Shown piece by piece: positions 1 to 9,201 of a DNA stretch of 64,000 nt. The notes under the pieces were generated by a model. The model worked only from the letters and a program-made list of their open reading frames with translations. It was not told the DNA's origin and searched no databases. Each line of letters starts with the position of its first letter. The stretch's first letter is position 1. This DNA is from Kosakonia quasisacchari (GTDB lineage: Bacteria > Pseudomonadota > Gammaproteobacteria > Enterobacterales > Enterobacteriaceae), in the NCBI RefSeq assembly GCF_004331415.1, contig NZ_SJOP01000011.1, positions 142,865 through 206,864 of the forward strand, written 5' to 3'. A program made the translations under genes and the position numbers.

Positions 1-946
1 TGGGCAATAAGCGGAACGGCGACTCCGCAAGCAATGTTTGCAGCAGGTCGCGTTTACGCTGGTAAAACGCCGCCAGCGACAGCCAACCCTGCGGGTCGCG
101 CATATGATCGGCAAAGGCGTGTTGCATGGGAGTATCGGCAGAGAACATCAAAAACTGGTGCACTTTGCAGATCTCATCCATCAGTTCAGCAGGCGCAACG
201 CAGTAACCCACGCGCCAGCCCGTCACATGATAGGTCTTGCCAAACGACGAGATAATCACGCTGCGCTCCGCCAGTTGCGGGTGCGTTGCCATGCCGTGAT
301 GCGGCTCGCCGTCAAACACCACATGTTCGTAGACTTCATCGGAGAGGATCACAATATCAGTGTGCCGGGTGATCGCCGCCAGTTGTTCGAGGTCAGCACG
401 AGAGAAAACCTGCCCACTCGGGTTATGCGGCGTGTTGATGATGATCATGCGCGTGCGCGGTGTAATTGCCGCACATACTTCGTCCCAGTTGACCGCGAAA
501 TCCGGCACCGTCAGTTTGATTGCAACGGGCGTTGCCCCCTGCAAACGGACAATTGGCGCGTAGCTGTCGAACGAGGGTTCAAAGTAAATCACTTCATCAC
601 CTGGATGCACCAGCCCGCTAATAGCGGAATACAACCCTTCGCTGGCGCTGGCGGTGATAAGAATTTCACTGTCCACGTCGTAATCTGTGCGGTACAGCTC
701 GCTGATTTTCTGTGCAATCCGCTCTTTTAACGGACGCAGACCGGTCATTGACGCGTACTGGTTATGATTGGCTTGCATGGCGCGCGTCACCCCGGCAATC
801 AGCTGCAGATCGCAAGGAAAGTTGGGCGCGCCCTGAGAAAGGTTAATCGCATTATGTTCGGCGGAAAGCTGGCCGATGACGGTAAAAATGGTGGTGCCCA
901 CATCGGGTAATTTGGAGCGAGTCTTCACCGGGGTACGCAGAGTCAT
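1..946 (-). CDS. Methionine aminotransferase (YbdL-like), 3' end cut by window
   Basis: A class I/II PLP-dependent aminotransferase read on the minus strand from the ATG at 944-946; its C-terminus lies beyond base 1. The 315 codons present begin MTLRTPVKTRSKLPDVGTT and contain NTPHNPSG, SDEVYEHVVF and the PLP-lysine segment SSFGKTYHVTGW, with the Schiff-base lysine at about residue 237. The pattern resembles E. coli YbdL, a transaminase preferring methionine and other bulky amino acids, of about 386 residues, so roughly 70 residues are missing. An AAAGGA ribosome site lies about 5 bases upstream of the start. A LysR gene is divergent, 111 bp away, and is a candidate regulator. Family assignment is firm; substrate is inferred from resemblance. 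Confidence 0.88.
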   Translation of the reverse strand, partial: MTLRTPVKTRSKLPDVGTTIFTVIGQLSAEHNAINLSQGAPNFPCDLQLIAGVTRAMQANHNQYASMTGLRPLKERIAQKISELYRTDYDVDSEILITASASEGLYSAISGLVHPGDEVIYFEPSFDSYAPIVRLQGATPVAIKLTVPDFAVNWDEVCAAITPRTRMIIINTPHNPSGQVFSRADLEQLAAITRHTDIVILSDEVYEHVVFDGEPHHGMATHPQLAERSVIISSFGKTYHVTGWRVGYCVAPAELMDEICKVHQFLMFSADTPMQHAFADHMRDPQGWLSLAAFYQRKRDLLQTLLAESPFRLLP

Positions 947-1057
947 GCCTGATCCTTTCACATAAAAAGTGCATAACCATTCAAACTAAACCCTGTTGAG
1001 CCGACAACCGAATTGTTGTCATAATAGCCATGAATATATTGCATAGCTGGAGTTGCC

Positions 1058-1957
1058 ATGTCGCACCGTTCTCTGCCGCTCAATGCCATCGACGCTTTTC
1101 TGGTCACCGCCCGCCATCTCAATTTGACACATGCAGCAAAAGAGCTGTGTCTGACGCAGGGTGCGGTCAGCCGCAAAATCGCCACGCTGGAAAACTGGTT
1201 CGGCTTTCCGCTGTTTGAACGCCACGCGCGTGGTTTACACCTGTCACCGCAGGGTAGCGCTCTGCTGCCGGAACTGCGTGGTGCGTATGAACAACTGGTG
1301 ATGGTCGCTTTTCAGGCGCGCTCGCAACAAACGGTGGTGCGACTGAAAGCCCCGACCTGTGCGATACGCTGGCTGGTGCCTCGCCTGCTGGATCTGGAAC
1401 AACGTTATCCGGAATTGCAGGTGGCGCTGACCACCACAACCGATCACACCATTAACTTCAAAACAGAACCTTATGACGCGGCAATTGTTTTTGGCACCCA
1501 ATTAAGCGCCGGGGATCTGCTGTTTGACGAAGCGCTGACGCCGGTGATTAGCCACGCGCTGGCGCAGCGCAATACGCTGGAAACCGCCACATTATTGCAC
1601 CCGACGCGGGATAAAACCGACTGGTCGCTGTGGCTGGCGAAGCAAAGCGCTTTTCAGCCCGCCATGAGGAAAAATCAACACTTCGATACCATGGATTTAG
1701 CCATTACTGCCGCCATTCAGGGGCTGGGAATGGCCATCGCCGATGAGACGCTGGTTGAGGAGGATATCCAGGCTGGACGCCTGCTGCGCCCGTTTTCGCA
1801 GAGTGTCATAACCGGTGCCAGTTATCGCCTGGTTTTGCGGGAAACAGAGAATAAAGCCGCCGGGCTGGCGGCGTTTAGAGACGGGTTGCTGGGGGCTAAT
1901 CAAGCTTCACGTGGTGGCGCATTACCCGGCGAAAAAAGCTCAGGCGGGCGCGCATAA
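1058..1957 (+). CDS. LysR-family transcriptional regulator (GcvA/AmpR-like)
   Basis: A 299-residue LysR-type regulator. The N-terminal winged helix-turn-helix (about residues 7-65) shows the typical pattern LNAIDAFLVTARHLNLTHAA followed by LTQGAVSRKIATLE. A type 2 periplasmic-binding-like effector domain follows (about 90-285) and resembles the GcvA/AmpR branch. The gene is divergent from the YbdL-like aminotransferase, so it may control that gene; this is inference from position. Its last 62 bases overlap the end of the convergent esterase gene, and the tail after about residue 282 (ASRGGALPGEKSSGGRA) is low in complexity and is probably a poorly constrained extension. No effector can be predicted. 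Confidence 0.88.
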   Translation: MSHRSLPLNAIDAFLVTARHLNLTHAAKELCLTQGAVSRKIATLENWFGFPLFERHARGLHLSPQGSALLPELRGAYEQLVMVAFQARSQQTVVRLKAPTCAIRWLVPRLLDLEQRYPELQVALTTTTDHTINFKTEPYDAAIVFGTQLSAGDLLFDEALTPVISHALAQRNTLETATLLHPTRDKTDWSLWLAKQSAFQPAMRKNQHFDTMDLAITAAIQGLGMAIADETLVEEDIQAGRLLRPFSQSVITGASYRLVLRETENKAAGLAAFRDGLLGANQASRGGALPGEKSSGGRA

Positions 1958-3404
1958 AGCGGTTAACCAGGCGAAAACCTGCATGTTTATTCAATCCCAT
2001 ACGCAGTAACCGGTCGCGGCCACGTACGCAGGCCAGCCAGTTGACCGGGCCGGGCAACGCTTCTGTACGACGCTCTGCCTGGGCGGCAAAACGAACCCAG
2101 TAATCGGCAATATGCGCGGCAAAGGCGAGATCGCGCGGGTTGACATAGCTGCGCGACGGCTCCGAAAGCATAAGATTGTCGAATACATACGGCACTTCGT
2201 TACCGTGCCACGCGCCGTTGATATAGGTGTCATGCGCCGCTTCGGCAACATAATCAAACCAGTAACGCCAACAGGGTTGCCCGACACGCTGCTGGGCCTG
2301 CATCACCACCAGGCCAAGCGTGGTAAAAGCCATATCGCGACACACCTGGCGACCGAGTTCCGCATCCCCTTTCACCCCCGGATAAAGCAGGCGGATCAGC
2401 CCCAGGCCGAGCCGCTGTTCGCGGCGCAGCTTTTCGATTTGCCCGGCGAGATCAACGCCAAACTCCGCCATCACGCTGGCTTCATCACTGTTCGACCCGA
2501 TAATGACCGGCATTGGATGTTGCCGACCGGCGAAAAAGGTATCAAGCATTGGTTCCGGTAATACGCCATCACCTGCGATAGGCGTCGGGGCAATTTTCAG
2601 CGGTGCGTCCAGCGGCCAGAACGCGTCTGCCGGCAGTGCGCGCAGCTGTTCGGCGCTGGCATTTTCCAGCCCAAAATGCGCGGCAATCGCTTCACCTTTT
2701 GCCAGCGCGGCTTCGCGCGGCGTATCCGGCAAGGTATAACTGCTCTGAATAATGGCTTTATGAAACAACCCTTCTGCCAGCGGCGAGGCCATCAGTGCCA
2801 TCACGCTGCGTCCGCCAGCCGATTCACCAAACAGCGTCACGTTCGCGGCATCACCCCCAAAAGCAGCGATATTCTCCTGCACCCAACGCAGCGCGGCGAT
2901 CTGATCAAGCAGGCCAAAATTGTAGACGCGCTCACCGCTCTCCTTCTCCAGCGCCGGATGGGCGAAAAAACCAAGATGCCCAAGTCGATAATTCACCGTC
3001 ACCAGCACCACGCCGCGTGCGGCGAGCGCTTTTCCGTCATACGGCGGCAACCCGCCGGAGCCGATAGTGAAGCCGCCGCCGTGCAGCCAGACCATCACCG
3101 GCAGCGCTTTTGTGCGCGTAGCCGGTGACCAGATATTCAGATAGAGGCAATCTTCGGCGAAACGTCCAGGATCGCCGCCGCCGAGCTGCTGACAGTAATC
3201 ACTGTTTTGCCAGCTGGCGGCGGAAAAGGTGTCCGCCATGCGCACGCCCTGCCAGGGTTGCGGCGGCTGCGGCGCGCGCCAGCGCAGTGCGCCGGTGGGC
3301 GGCGCGGCAAACGGAATACCGCGCCAGACATGAAAGGCGTCTTCACTGCATCCCAGCACACTGCCCTGGCGGGTATGGACCAGCGGGGTTAATGGATTTT
3401 CCAT
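1896..3404 (-). CDS. Carboxylesterase type B (para-nitrobenzyl esterase family)
   Basis: A 502-residue alpha/beta-hydrolase of the type B carboxylesterase family, which cleaves carboxylic esters. Visible motifs are EDCLYLN (84-90), the oxyanion-hole HGGGF (108-112), the nucleophile elbow GESAGG with catalytic Ser195, the acidic residue near Glu310 in GSNSDE, and the catalytic histidine at about 402 in WHGNEVPYVF. All three triad members are present, so it should be active. There is no signal peptide, suggesting a cytoplasmic enzyme. It lies 42 bp downstream of ydcJ on the same strand and may be co-transcribed. Its 3' end overlaps the convergent LysR gene. The natural substrate is unknown. Confidence 0.92.
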   Translation of the reverse strand: MENPLTPLVHTRQGSVLGCSEDAFHVWRGIPFAAPPTGALRWRAPQPPQPWQGVRMADTFSAASWQNSDYCQQLGGGDPGRFAEDCLYLNIWSPATRTKALPVMVWLHGGGFTIGSGGLPPYDGKALAARGVVLVTVNYRLGHLGFFAHPALEKESGERVYNFGLLDQIAALRWVQENIAAFGGDAANVTLFGESAGGRSVMALMASPLAEGLFHKAIIQSSYTLPDTPREAALAKGEAIAAHFGLENASAEQLRALPADAFWPLDAPLKIAPTPIAGDGVLPEPMLDTFFAGRQHPMPVIIGSNSDEASVMAEFGVDLAGQIEKLRREQRLGLGLIRLLYPGVKGDAELGRQVCRDMAFTTLGLVVMQAQQRVGQPCWRYWFDYVAEAAHDTYINGAWHGNEVPYVFDNLMLSEPSRSYVNPRDLAFAAHIADYWVRFAAQAERRTEALPGPVNWLACVRGRDRLLRMGLNKHAGFRLVNRFMRARLSFFRRVMRHHVKLD

Positions 3405-3446
3405 GACAACATCCAGAAATGACTGATTTCTGGCAGATTACCTGTT

Positions 3447-4790
3447 TTACAGCAGACCGCAACGCCGTTTGCTGCGCGCTTCGGCTTCCGCATAGAGCGT
3501 AAATTCATCGAACACCGGGCAACCCAGCGAGGCCTCAAACTGCGCCTGGCTGGCGTTGCCATGGCTGCGCGCCTGGGTTTCGTTGCCGAGGTTCGACTGG
3601 AAGATCCCCGCCGCGCTGACCGGCAGAAAATCTTCATAGGTAATCGGCTGTGCTACCACCCAGCCGCGCTCGATCAGCGGCTGCGGATCGTCGCCGGGAC
3701 GAATGGCCTGACGGTGCGCTTCGCCCGTGGGTGTCAGACGGTAGCGGAACCACGCCAGTTCCTGTTTGCGCAGCAGCATTTCGCTATCCGGGAAGGCTTT
3801 GAACACCTCCTGCAAATGCAACTGGTGCGTCAGATTATCTTTGCCCGTTCCGGCGCTGTTCAGCAGTTGATCATAGAGCGCGCGCCCTTTCTGCGTTAAC
3901 GCGACGCCGCGCTGTTCAATCTCACCGAAACGCGCGGTGTGGGTTCCCTGGTGTTCGCCGTTGAACAGCACCGGTTCATCCAGCGCTTTGAAACTGGTCT
4001 GACGCAACAAAATCGGCACATCGCGACGCGGCGGGCCTTCGATAAGGATTTTCGGTTCAATGCCGTACTCCGGCATCAGCGCCTGTACGCGGTCAATATC
4101 CAGCGTTCGTGGCGTTAAATGATTGATATGGCAGCCAGGGAAACAGACCACATCGGCAATTAAGCGATGCTCATCATGCAGCGCCTGATAGGTTTGCGTA
4201 TCCACCGTGGCATGGCGGTGCCAGCGAAACGTTTCCAGCGCTTCCTCAACAAAAGCTTTGGCTTGCTGGGGGGTAAAACCGCCATTCAGTTCATGCAACT
4301 CAATCAGTTGGCGGCAAGCAGGGGTGAAAATGTCGCGCTTCGCCAGAATGGCGGCGGCTTTATTACGCAGGATTTCGTTCTCGATAAGCTCCAGGCGCAG
4401 CAGCGAGGTAAAAATACGAAACGGGTTACGCGCCAGCGCAGCGTCTTCTATTGGGCGAAAGGCGGTGGAGTGCACCGGAACGCCTGCCTGCGAGAGATCA
4501 TAATAACTGACCGGGAACATCCCCATAATGGCGAACATACGCCGCAAGGTGGAAAGCTCCTCGGCCGTCCCTACCCTGATTGCGCCGTGGCGCTCGACAT
4601 TCAGCCGTGCTAATTCATCGGCGTTGGCCAGTTGTTCATGCAGACGCGGGTTGTTTTCCAGCACCGCCAGATTCACATCCGCGACCAGCTCCAGCAGCGT
4701 GCCATATTGCGGAACTTCCTGCTGGTACATGGCAGACATCGCCTGTGAAAATTGTTCCCGAATCTCATCAGCCGTGATGCTGTACGCCAT
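3447..4790 (-). CDS. ydcJ: 2-oxoadipate dioxygenase/decarboxylase YdcJ (HglS family, DUF1338)
   Basis: A 447-residue protein closely matching E. coli YdcJ, also 447 residues. The DUF1338/HglS family has a VOC fold and is an Fe(II) enzyme converting 2-oxoadipate to 2-hydroxyglutarate in D-lysine catabolism; the activity was shown for family members, not for this copy. Recognisable stretches include SITADEIREQFSQAMS near the start, GVPVHSTAFRPI with a likely metal-binding histidine, and the C-terminal RSKRRCGLL. The reading frame is open 48 codons further upstream, but the ATG at 4788-4790 gives the family length and is preceded by GGAGGG, so it is chosen. The gene is divergent from ydcI, as in E. 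coli, and the esterase follows it. Confidence 0.95.
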   Translation of the reverse strand: MAYSITADEIREQFSQAMSAMYQQEVPQYGTLLELVADVNLAVLENNPRLHEQLANADELARLNVERHGAIRVGTAEELSTLRRMFAIMGMFPVSYYDLSQAGVPVHSTAFRPIEDAALARNPFRIFTSLLRLELIENEILRNKAAAILAKRDIFTPACRQLIELHELNGGFTPQQAKAFVEEALETFRWHRHATVDTQTYQALHDEHRLIADVVCFPGCHINHLTPRTLDIDRVQALMPEYGIEPKILIEGPPRRDVPILLRQTSFKALDEPVLFNGEHQGTHTARFGEIEQRGVALTQKGRALYDQLLNSAGTGKDNLTHQLHLQEVFKAFPDSEMLLRKQELAWFRYRLTPTGEAHRQAIRPGDDPQPLIERGWVVAQPITYEDFLPVSAAGIFQSNLGNETQARSHGNASQAQFEASLGCPVFDEFTLYAEAEARSKRRCGLL

Positions 4791-5092
4791 AGTGTAATCC
4801 CTCCAGTGTGTTCTCTCTGGAGTGTAGAGAAGCCTTTTTGCGTGCGTGATGGGAAATTTACAAAGTGTGATCGTGGCAGAAAACGCGGGTGCGTCGCGCG
4901 GTAACGAACATAACGAAAGATTATGGAACAGCACTACCGAAAACCCTTATCAACATGCTGGTTACGTCACATTGCGGGCAGAATCCGTTTGTAACTCAAA
5001 GAGATTAAATGTTAATAATATTTTGCTATCTGGTTATCAAAATTAAACAACTCCATTTGCCAGCGGTTCTGCACGGTTTTTAACATCATCTT
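4791..5092. other. ydcJ-ydcI divergent intergenic region
   Basis: A 302-bp gap between two divergently transcribed genes. It must hold the promoters of both, and the half near ydcI (about 4985-5045) is AT-rich with runs such as TTAATAATATTTTG. LysR regulators usually bind T-N11-A palindromes between themselves and a divergent target, so YdcI sites are expected here, but no single site stands out by eye. No additional gene is supported. Confidence 0.5.
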
Positions 5093-6016
5093 ATGGAAAA
5101 AAACGGTCTGTTTTCACAGCGCATTCGTCTGCGCCATTTGCATACATTCGTTGCCGTCGCTCAACAAGGAACTTTGGGGCGCGCGGCTGAAACCCTTAAC
5201 TTAAGTCAGCCTGCGCTGTCGAAAACCCTGAATGAACTCGAGCAGCTTACCGGTAAGCGCCTGTTTGAGCGTGGCCGCATGGGCGCGCAGCTAACCCTGG
5301 TCGGTGAACAGTTTCTTACCCACGCGGTGCGTGTGCTGGACGCGGTCAACATTGCCGGACAGTCGCTGAGCCACAGAACCGAACTGAAAAACGATCTGAT
5401 CCGCATCGGCGCGCTGCCCACCGCCGCGCTGGGGATCTTACCGGCGGTCATCGGTCAACTGCATAAACAGCAGCCGGATATCACCATTCAGGTGGCTACC
5501 GCCAATAACCCGATGATCCTCGCCGGGCTGAAATCCGGCGAATTGGATCTCGGCATTGGCCGCATGTCAGACCCGGATTTGATGAGCGGCTTAAGTTATG
5601 AGCTGCTGTTTCTTGAGTCGCTAAAACTGGTCGTTCGCCCGCGACATCCGTTGCTGCAAACCACCGTTACGCTAAGTAAAGTGCTGGAATGGCCGGTGGT
5701 GGTGCTACCAGAAGGCACCGTGCCACGGCAAAACACCGAGGAACTGCTCAGCAGCCAGAACTGCACACTGCCGTCTGGTTGCCTGGAAACGCTTTCCGCA
5801 TCGCTGTCGCGACAGCTCACAGTGGAATATGACTACGTGTGGTTTGTCCCTTCCGGCGCAGTAAAAGATGATTTGCGCCTCGGTTCTCTGGTGGCACTGC
5901 CCATTCCGCCGATTGGGATCGGCGATCCGATTGGGATCATTACCCGCGTTGATAACGTCCTGCCCCCCGCAGCTCACGCGCTGATTGCGGCAATTCGCAA
6001 AACGATGCCGGGTTAA
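5093..6016 (+). CDS. ydcI: LysR-type regulator YdcI
   Basis: A 307-residue LysR regulator nearly identical in pattern to E. coli YdcI. The N-terminal helix-turn-helix reads LRHLHTFVAVAQQGTLGRAA followed by LSQPALSKTLNELEQLTG, and the effector domain contains GALPTAALGILP and RQLTVEYDYVWFVPSGAV, both typical of YdcI. In Salmonella and E. coli this protein is a conserved regulator linked to acid stress and pH homeostasis; that role is known from the family. Here the next gene on the same strand is a YdeP-type oxidoreductase 140 bp downstream, a plausible second target beside the divergent ydcJ. Confidence 0.95.
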   Translation: MEKNGLFSQRIRLRHLHTFVAVAQQGTLGRAAETLNLSQPALSKTLNELEQLTGKRLFERGRMGAQLTLVGEQFLTHAVRVLDAVNIAGQSLSHRTELKNDLIRIGALPTAALGILPAVIGQLHKQQPDITIQVATANNPMILAGLKSGELDLGIGRMSDPDLMSGLSYELLFLESLKLVVRPRHPLLQTTVTLSKVLEWPVVVLPEGTVPRQNTEELLSSQNCTLPSGCLETLSASLSRQLTVEYDYVWFVPSGAVKDDLRLGSLVALPIPPIGIGDPIGIITRVDNVLPPAAHALIAAIRKTMPG

Positions 6017-6156
6017 TTCCGGCTCGCTTATCTTCTCTTCCGATTGCGCAACAGGTAAACAGTGCGTTAATTGTGTGATAAAAATAGGTTGTTGATTGAG
6101 AGTTGTTGTTACGCAACTTACACTCACGCTGTAACCATCCGCAGTCGGAAGAAGAG

Positions 6157-8454
6157 ATGAAATTCAAAACCGCTATCAAACCCTACCACGCTGCTGCCGG
6201 TGGTCTGGGCTCGCTGGAAGCGACAACGCGCTTCGTTATTGACAGTAAAAATGCGCTAAAAAATATGCGCAACCTGTTGCGCATGAACAAAGCGCGTGGC
6301 TTCGACTGCCCCGGTTGCGCCTGGGGTGACGACAATAAAAGCACGTTCAGTTTCTGCGAAAACGGCGCAAAAGCCGTGACCTGGGAAGCCACACGCCGCC
6401 AGATTGACGCCACTTTTTTTGCGCAACACAGCGTGACTGCGCTTAACCGCCAGAGCGACTATTTTCTCGAATATCAGGGCCGTCTGACCGAACCGCTGCG
6501 TTACAACCCGCAAACCGATCACTACGAACCGATTGCGTGGGATGACGCGCTGGCGATGATTGGCGAGCATATTAATGCGATGGATAACCCCAATCAGCTC
6601 GAACTGTACACCTCTGGTCGAGCCAGCAATGAATCCTCCTGGCTTTATCAGCTGTTTGGTCGCATGGTCGGCACCAACAACTTCCCGGACTGCTCCAACA
6701 TGTGCCACGAAGCGAGCGGCGCGGGGCTAAAACGCAGCATCGGCGTGGGAAAAGGCACCATTCACCTGGCCGATTTTGATAAAGCAGACGCCATTTTTGT
6801 TTTCGGGCAAAACCCCGGCACCAATCACCCTCGCATGCTGCATAGCCTGCGTCACGCCGCCGATCGTGGGGCGCGTATTGTCACCTTTAATACCCTGCGC
6901 GAACGCGGCCTTGAACGGTTTGCCGATCCGCAAAAACCACTGGAACTCGTTACGCCGATGGCGGGTGTGATCAGCTCGTCTTACTATCAGCCCAATCTCG
7001 GTGGTGATATGGCGGCGGTGCGCGGGATCGCCAAAGCATTGCTGGAAACGCAGCGCCAGCGGCTGGCTAACGGCGAAGCGAGCATTTTTGACGATGCCTT
7101 TATTGCGCAGCACACCCACGGCATTGACGCGTGGTTTGCGCAAATCGATGCCACCGACTGGTCGACCATTGAGCAGCAGTCCGGTCTGAATGAGCAACAG
7201 TTGCGCGACGCGGCCGCCATCTGGCAGAACGCAAAACGCGTGATTTGTACTTGGGCGATGGGCATTACCCAACATAAACACTCACTGGATACCGTGCGGG
7301 AAATCACCAACCTGCAGCTACTTGGCGGTCACCTAGGCAAACCTGGCGCGGGGCTCTGTCCGGTGCGCGGGCACAGCAACGTGCAGGGCAACCGCACGAT
7401 GGGGATTGATGAAAAACCGCCTGCCGCCTTGCTCGACAGCCTTGCCCGTCATTTCAATTTCGAGCCGCCGCGCGAGCACGGGCATCATACGGTGGAGGCC
7501 ATTTCGGCGATGCTGCGTGACGAAGTGAAAGTGCTGCTTGCGCTCGGTGGCAACCTGGCCGCCGCCGCGCCGGATACGCCGCTCACCTGCGAAGCCCTGC
7601 GCCGTTGCGGGCTGACGGTGTACATCAGTACCAAATTAAACCGCAGCCATTTGATGCCGGGTAAACAGTCGCTGATCCTGCCAACGCTTGGGCGTACCGA
7701 AGAAGATGTGCAGGCAAGCGGGCGCCAATTTGTGACCGTGGAAGACTCCTTCAGCATGGTGCATGCTTCCGAAGGCATCGGCAAACCGCTGGCCGCCACG
7801 CAACGTTCGGAAACAGCGATTGTCGCTGGCATCGCCCATGCCACACTGGGCAGTGAAAAGCTAGACTGGCTGGCACTGGCGGGTGATTACAACCTGATCC
7901 GCGATCATATTGCCGCCACGATCCCCGGCTTTAACAACTTTAATGCTCGCTGCGAAGAACCCGGCGGGTTCTGGCTGGGGAACGCTGCCGCAGAATTGCG
8001 CTTTAATACGCCTTCCGGCAAAGCAGAATTCAGCGCCGCCGCCCTGCCGCTCTCGGTATGCCCGGAAACTGATGCGCCGTTTGTCTTGCAGACTTTACGC
8101 TCGCATGATCAGTACAACACCACCATTTACGGCCTTGATGACCGTTACCGTGGCGTGTATGGTCAGCGCGATGTGCTGTTTATGCACCCGGAAGATATTC
8201 GCGCGCTCGGGTTGAATGACGGTGATCGGGTGGATATTGAAACCCAGTCTACCGATGGTGTGCAGCGCTGCGTTACGGATTTCCGCCTTGTCGCTTATGA
8301 CATCCCACGCGGCAATCTGGCGGCATATTACCCGGAAACGAACCCATTGGTTCCGCTAACACGCTTTGGCGATGGCACCGGTACGCCAACCTCGAAATCC
8401 ATCCCTGTCATCATCACACCGGCAAAAACGCGCGAAACGCTGCGTATTGCCTGA
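6157..8454 (+). CDS. FdhF/YdeP-family molybdopterin oxidoreductase
   Basis: A 765-residue molybdopterin-dependent oxidoreductase of the FdhF/YdeP family; E. coli YdeP has about 759 residues. The N-terminus holds an iron-sulfur-type cysteine set (CPGC at 51-54 and Cys67). NMCHEASGAG carries Cys183 at the position of the selenocysteine of formate dehydrogenase H. Later come GHSNVQGNRTMG and the C-terminal molybdopterin dinucleotide segment with RSHDQYNTTIYGLDDRYRG. There is no signal peptide, so it is cytoplasmic. E. coli YdeP has been linked to acid resistance, but its reaction is unknown. The ATG at 6157 follows a GAAGAAGAG ribosome site; an upstream in-frame ATG at 6103 adds 18 residues unlike the family and is not used. 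Confidence 0.92.
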   Translation: MKFKTAIKPYHAAAGGLGSLEATTRFVIDSKNALKNMRNLLRMNKARGFDCPGCAWGDDNKSTFSFCENGAKAVTWEATRRQIDATFFAQHSVTALNRQSDYFLEYQGRLTEPLRYNPQTDHYEPIAWDDALAMIGEHINAMDNPNQLELYTSGRASNESSWLYQLFGRMVGTNNFPDCSNMCHEASGAGLKRSIGVGKGTIHLADFDKADAIFVFGQNPGTNHPRMLHSLRHAADRGARIVTFNTLRERGLERFADPQKPLELVTPMAGVISSSYYQPNLGGDMAAVRGIAKALLETQRQRLANGEASIFDDAFIAQHTHGIDAWFAQIDATDWSTIEQQSGLNEQQLRDAAAIWQNAKRVICTWAMGITQHKHSLDTVREITNLQLLGGHLGKPGAGLCPVRGHSNVQGNRTMGIDEKPPAALLDSLARHFNFEPPREHGHHTVEAISAMLRDEVKVLLALGGNLAAAAPDTPLTCEALRRCGLTVYISTKLNRSHLMPGKQSLILPTLGRTEEDVQASGRQFVTVEDSFSMVHASEGIGKPLAATQRSETAIVAGIAHATLGSEKLDWLALAGDYNLIRDHIAATIPGFNNFNARCEEPGGFWLGNAAAELRFNTPSGKAEFSAAALPLSVCPETDAPFVLQTLRSHDQYNTTIYGLDDRYRGVYGQRDVLFMHPEDIRALGLNDGDRVDIETQSTDGVQRCVTDFRLVAYDIPRGNLAAYYPETNPLVPLTRFGDGTGTPTSKSIPVIITPAKTRETLRIA

Positions 8455-8459
8455 TCTCA

Positions 8460-8480
8460 ACGCCCGCATTCTGCGGGCGT
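8460..8480 (+). terminator. GC-rich hairpin after the YdeP-like gene
   Basis: The 8-bp perfect stem ACGCCCGC/GCGGGCGT with a 5-base loop starts 5 bases after the stop codon of the upstream gene. No strong U-run follows, so it is either a weak terminator or an RNA-stabilising hairpin. Confidence 0.45.
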
Positions 8481-8526
8481 GCTCAAATCCCCTGTTTTTA
8501 TCGTTAACACTGTTTAACAGACGGGA

Positions 8527-8955
8527 TTACGGTGCGATCCGCTGGCCATTTTCATCAACAACCTGCTGGCCATCCTCTTTGCTGAATGCCCCTTTCTGCG
8601 CCTCAGGGAGGAGCTCAAGCACCACTTCCGACGGGCGACAAAGGCGTGTACCGCGCGGTGTAACAACTATAGGCCGGTTAATCAAAATGGGATGCTCAAG
8701 CATAAAATCGATGAGCTGCGCGTCCGTGAAGCGATCGTCTGCAAGCCCCAGTTGTTCGTACGGTTCCACATTTTTACGCAACAATTCACGCACCGGAACG
8801 CCCAGTGCGCCGATCAGCGTCATCAGCTCATCGCGCGAAGGCGGTGTCTCAAGGTAGTGGATAATTGTCGGCTCCACGCCACTGTTGCGAATAAGCGCCA
8901 GTGTGTTGCGTGACGTGCCGCAGGCCGGGTTGTGATAAATCGTTACGTTGCTCAT
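8527..8955 (-). CDS. arsC: Arsenate reductase (glutaredoxin-dependent), ArsC
   Basis: A 142-residue ArsC very similar to the R773-plasmid/E. coli type of 141 residues. It reduces arsenate to arsenite using glutathione and glutaredoxin. HNPACGTSRNT contains the catalytic Cys12, and the conserved blocks NVEPYEQLGL, HPILINRPIVVTPRGTRLCRP and QKGAFSKEDG follow. The frame is open 51 codons upstream, but the ATG at 8953-8955 begins the canonical MSNVTIYHNP and is chosen. No arsR, arsB or arsA lies next to it: the neighbours are the YdeP-like gene (convergent) and the DUF2076 gene (divergent). Efflux, if present, must be encoded elsewhere. Confidence 0.95.
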   Translation of the reverse strand: MSNVTIYHNPACGTSRNTLALIRNSGVEPTIIHYLETPPSRDELMTLIGALGVPVRELLRKNVEPYEQLGLADDRFTDAQLIDFMLEHPILINRPIVVTPRGTRLCRPSEVVLELLPEAQKGAFSKEDGQQVVDENGQRIAP

Positions 8956-9201
8956 AAATACTCTCACGACAAATGAAAAAAAAGCGCAATGCTGACGGCT
9001 GGTGTAATTGCCGCCATCAACGTAATTCATCTGCGTGGAGTAATAAAGATAAGAACGCTCAGGGCGTGAACTCACTGGCGGTGAGAGGAATTTTCTGCCC
9101 AGCTGCAACCAATGTTAAACAAACATTTCACTTGCCGGACATGTATTCATGGCACTGATAAACTCAAGAGTATCTATCACAGCGATCGAAAGGTTATTGT
9201 C

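Noticed and set aside
38..730. 230-codon plus-strand frame at the left edge
   Set aside because: It is antisense to the aminotransferase gene, which has clear family motifs; its translation shows no recognisable pattern.
4791..4934. 48-residue extension of YdcJ
   Set aside because: The ATG at 4790 has a GGAGGG site and reproduces the 447-residue E. coli protein exactly in length.
9112..9201. 30-residue N-terminal extension of the DUF2076 protein
   Set aside because: The family starts MQYEE at 9202 with a ribosome site; the extension contains scattered cysteines and overlaps the promoter region.
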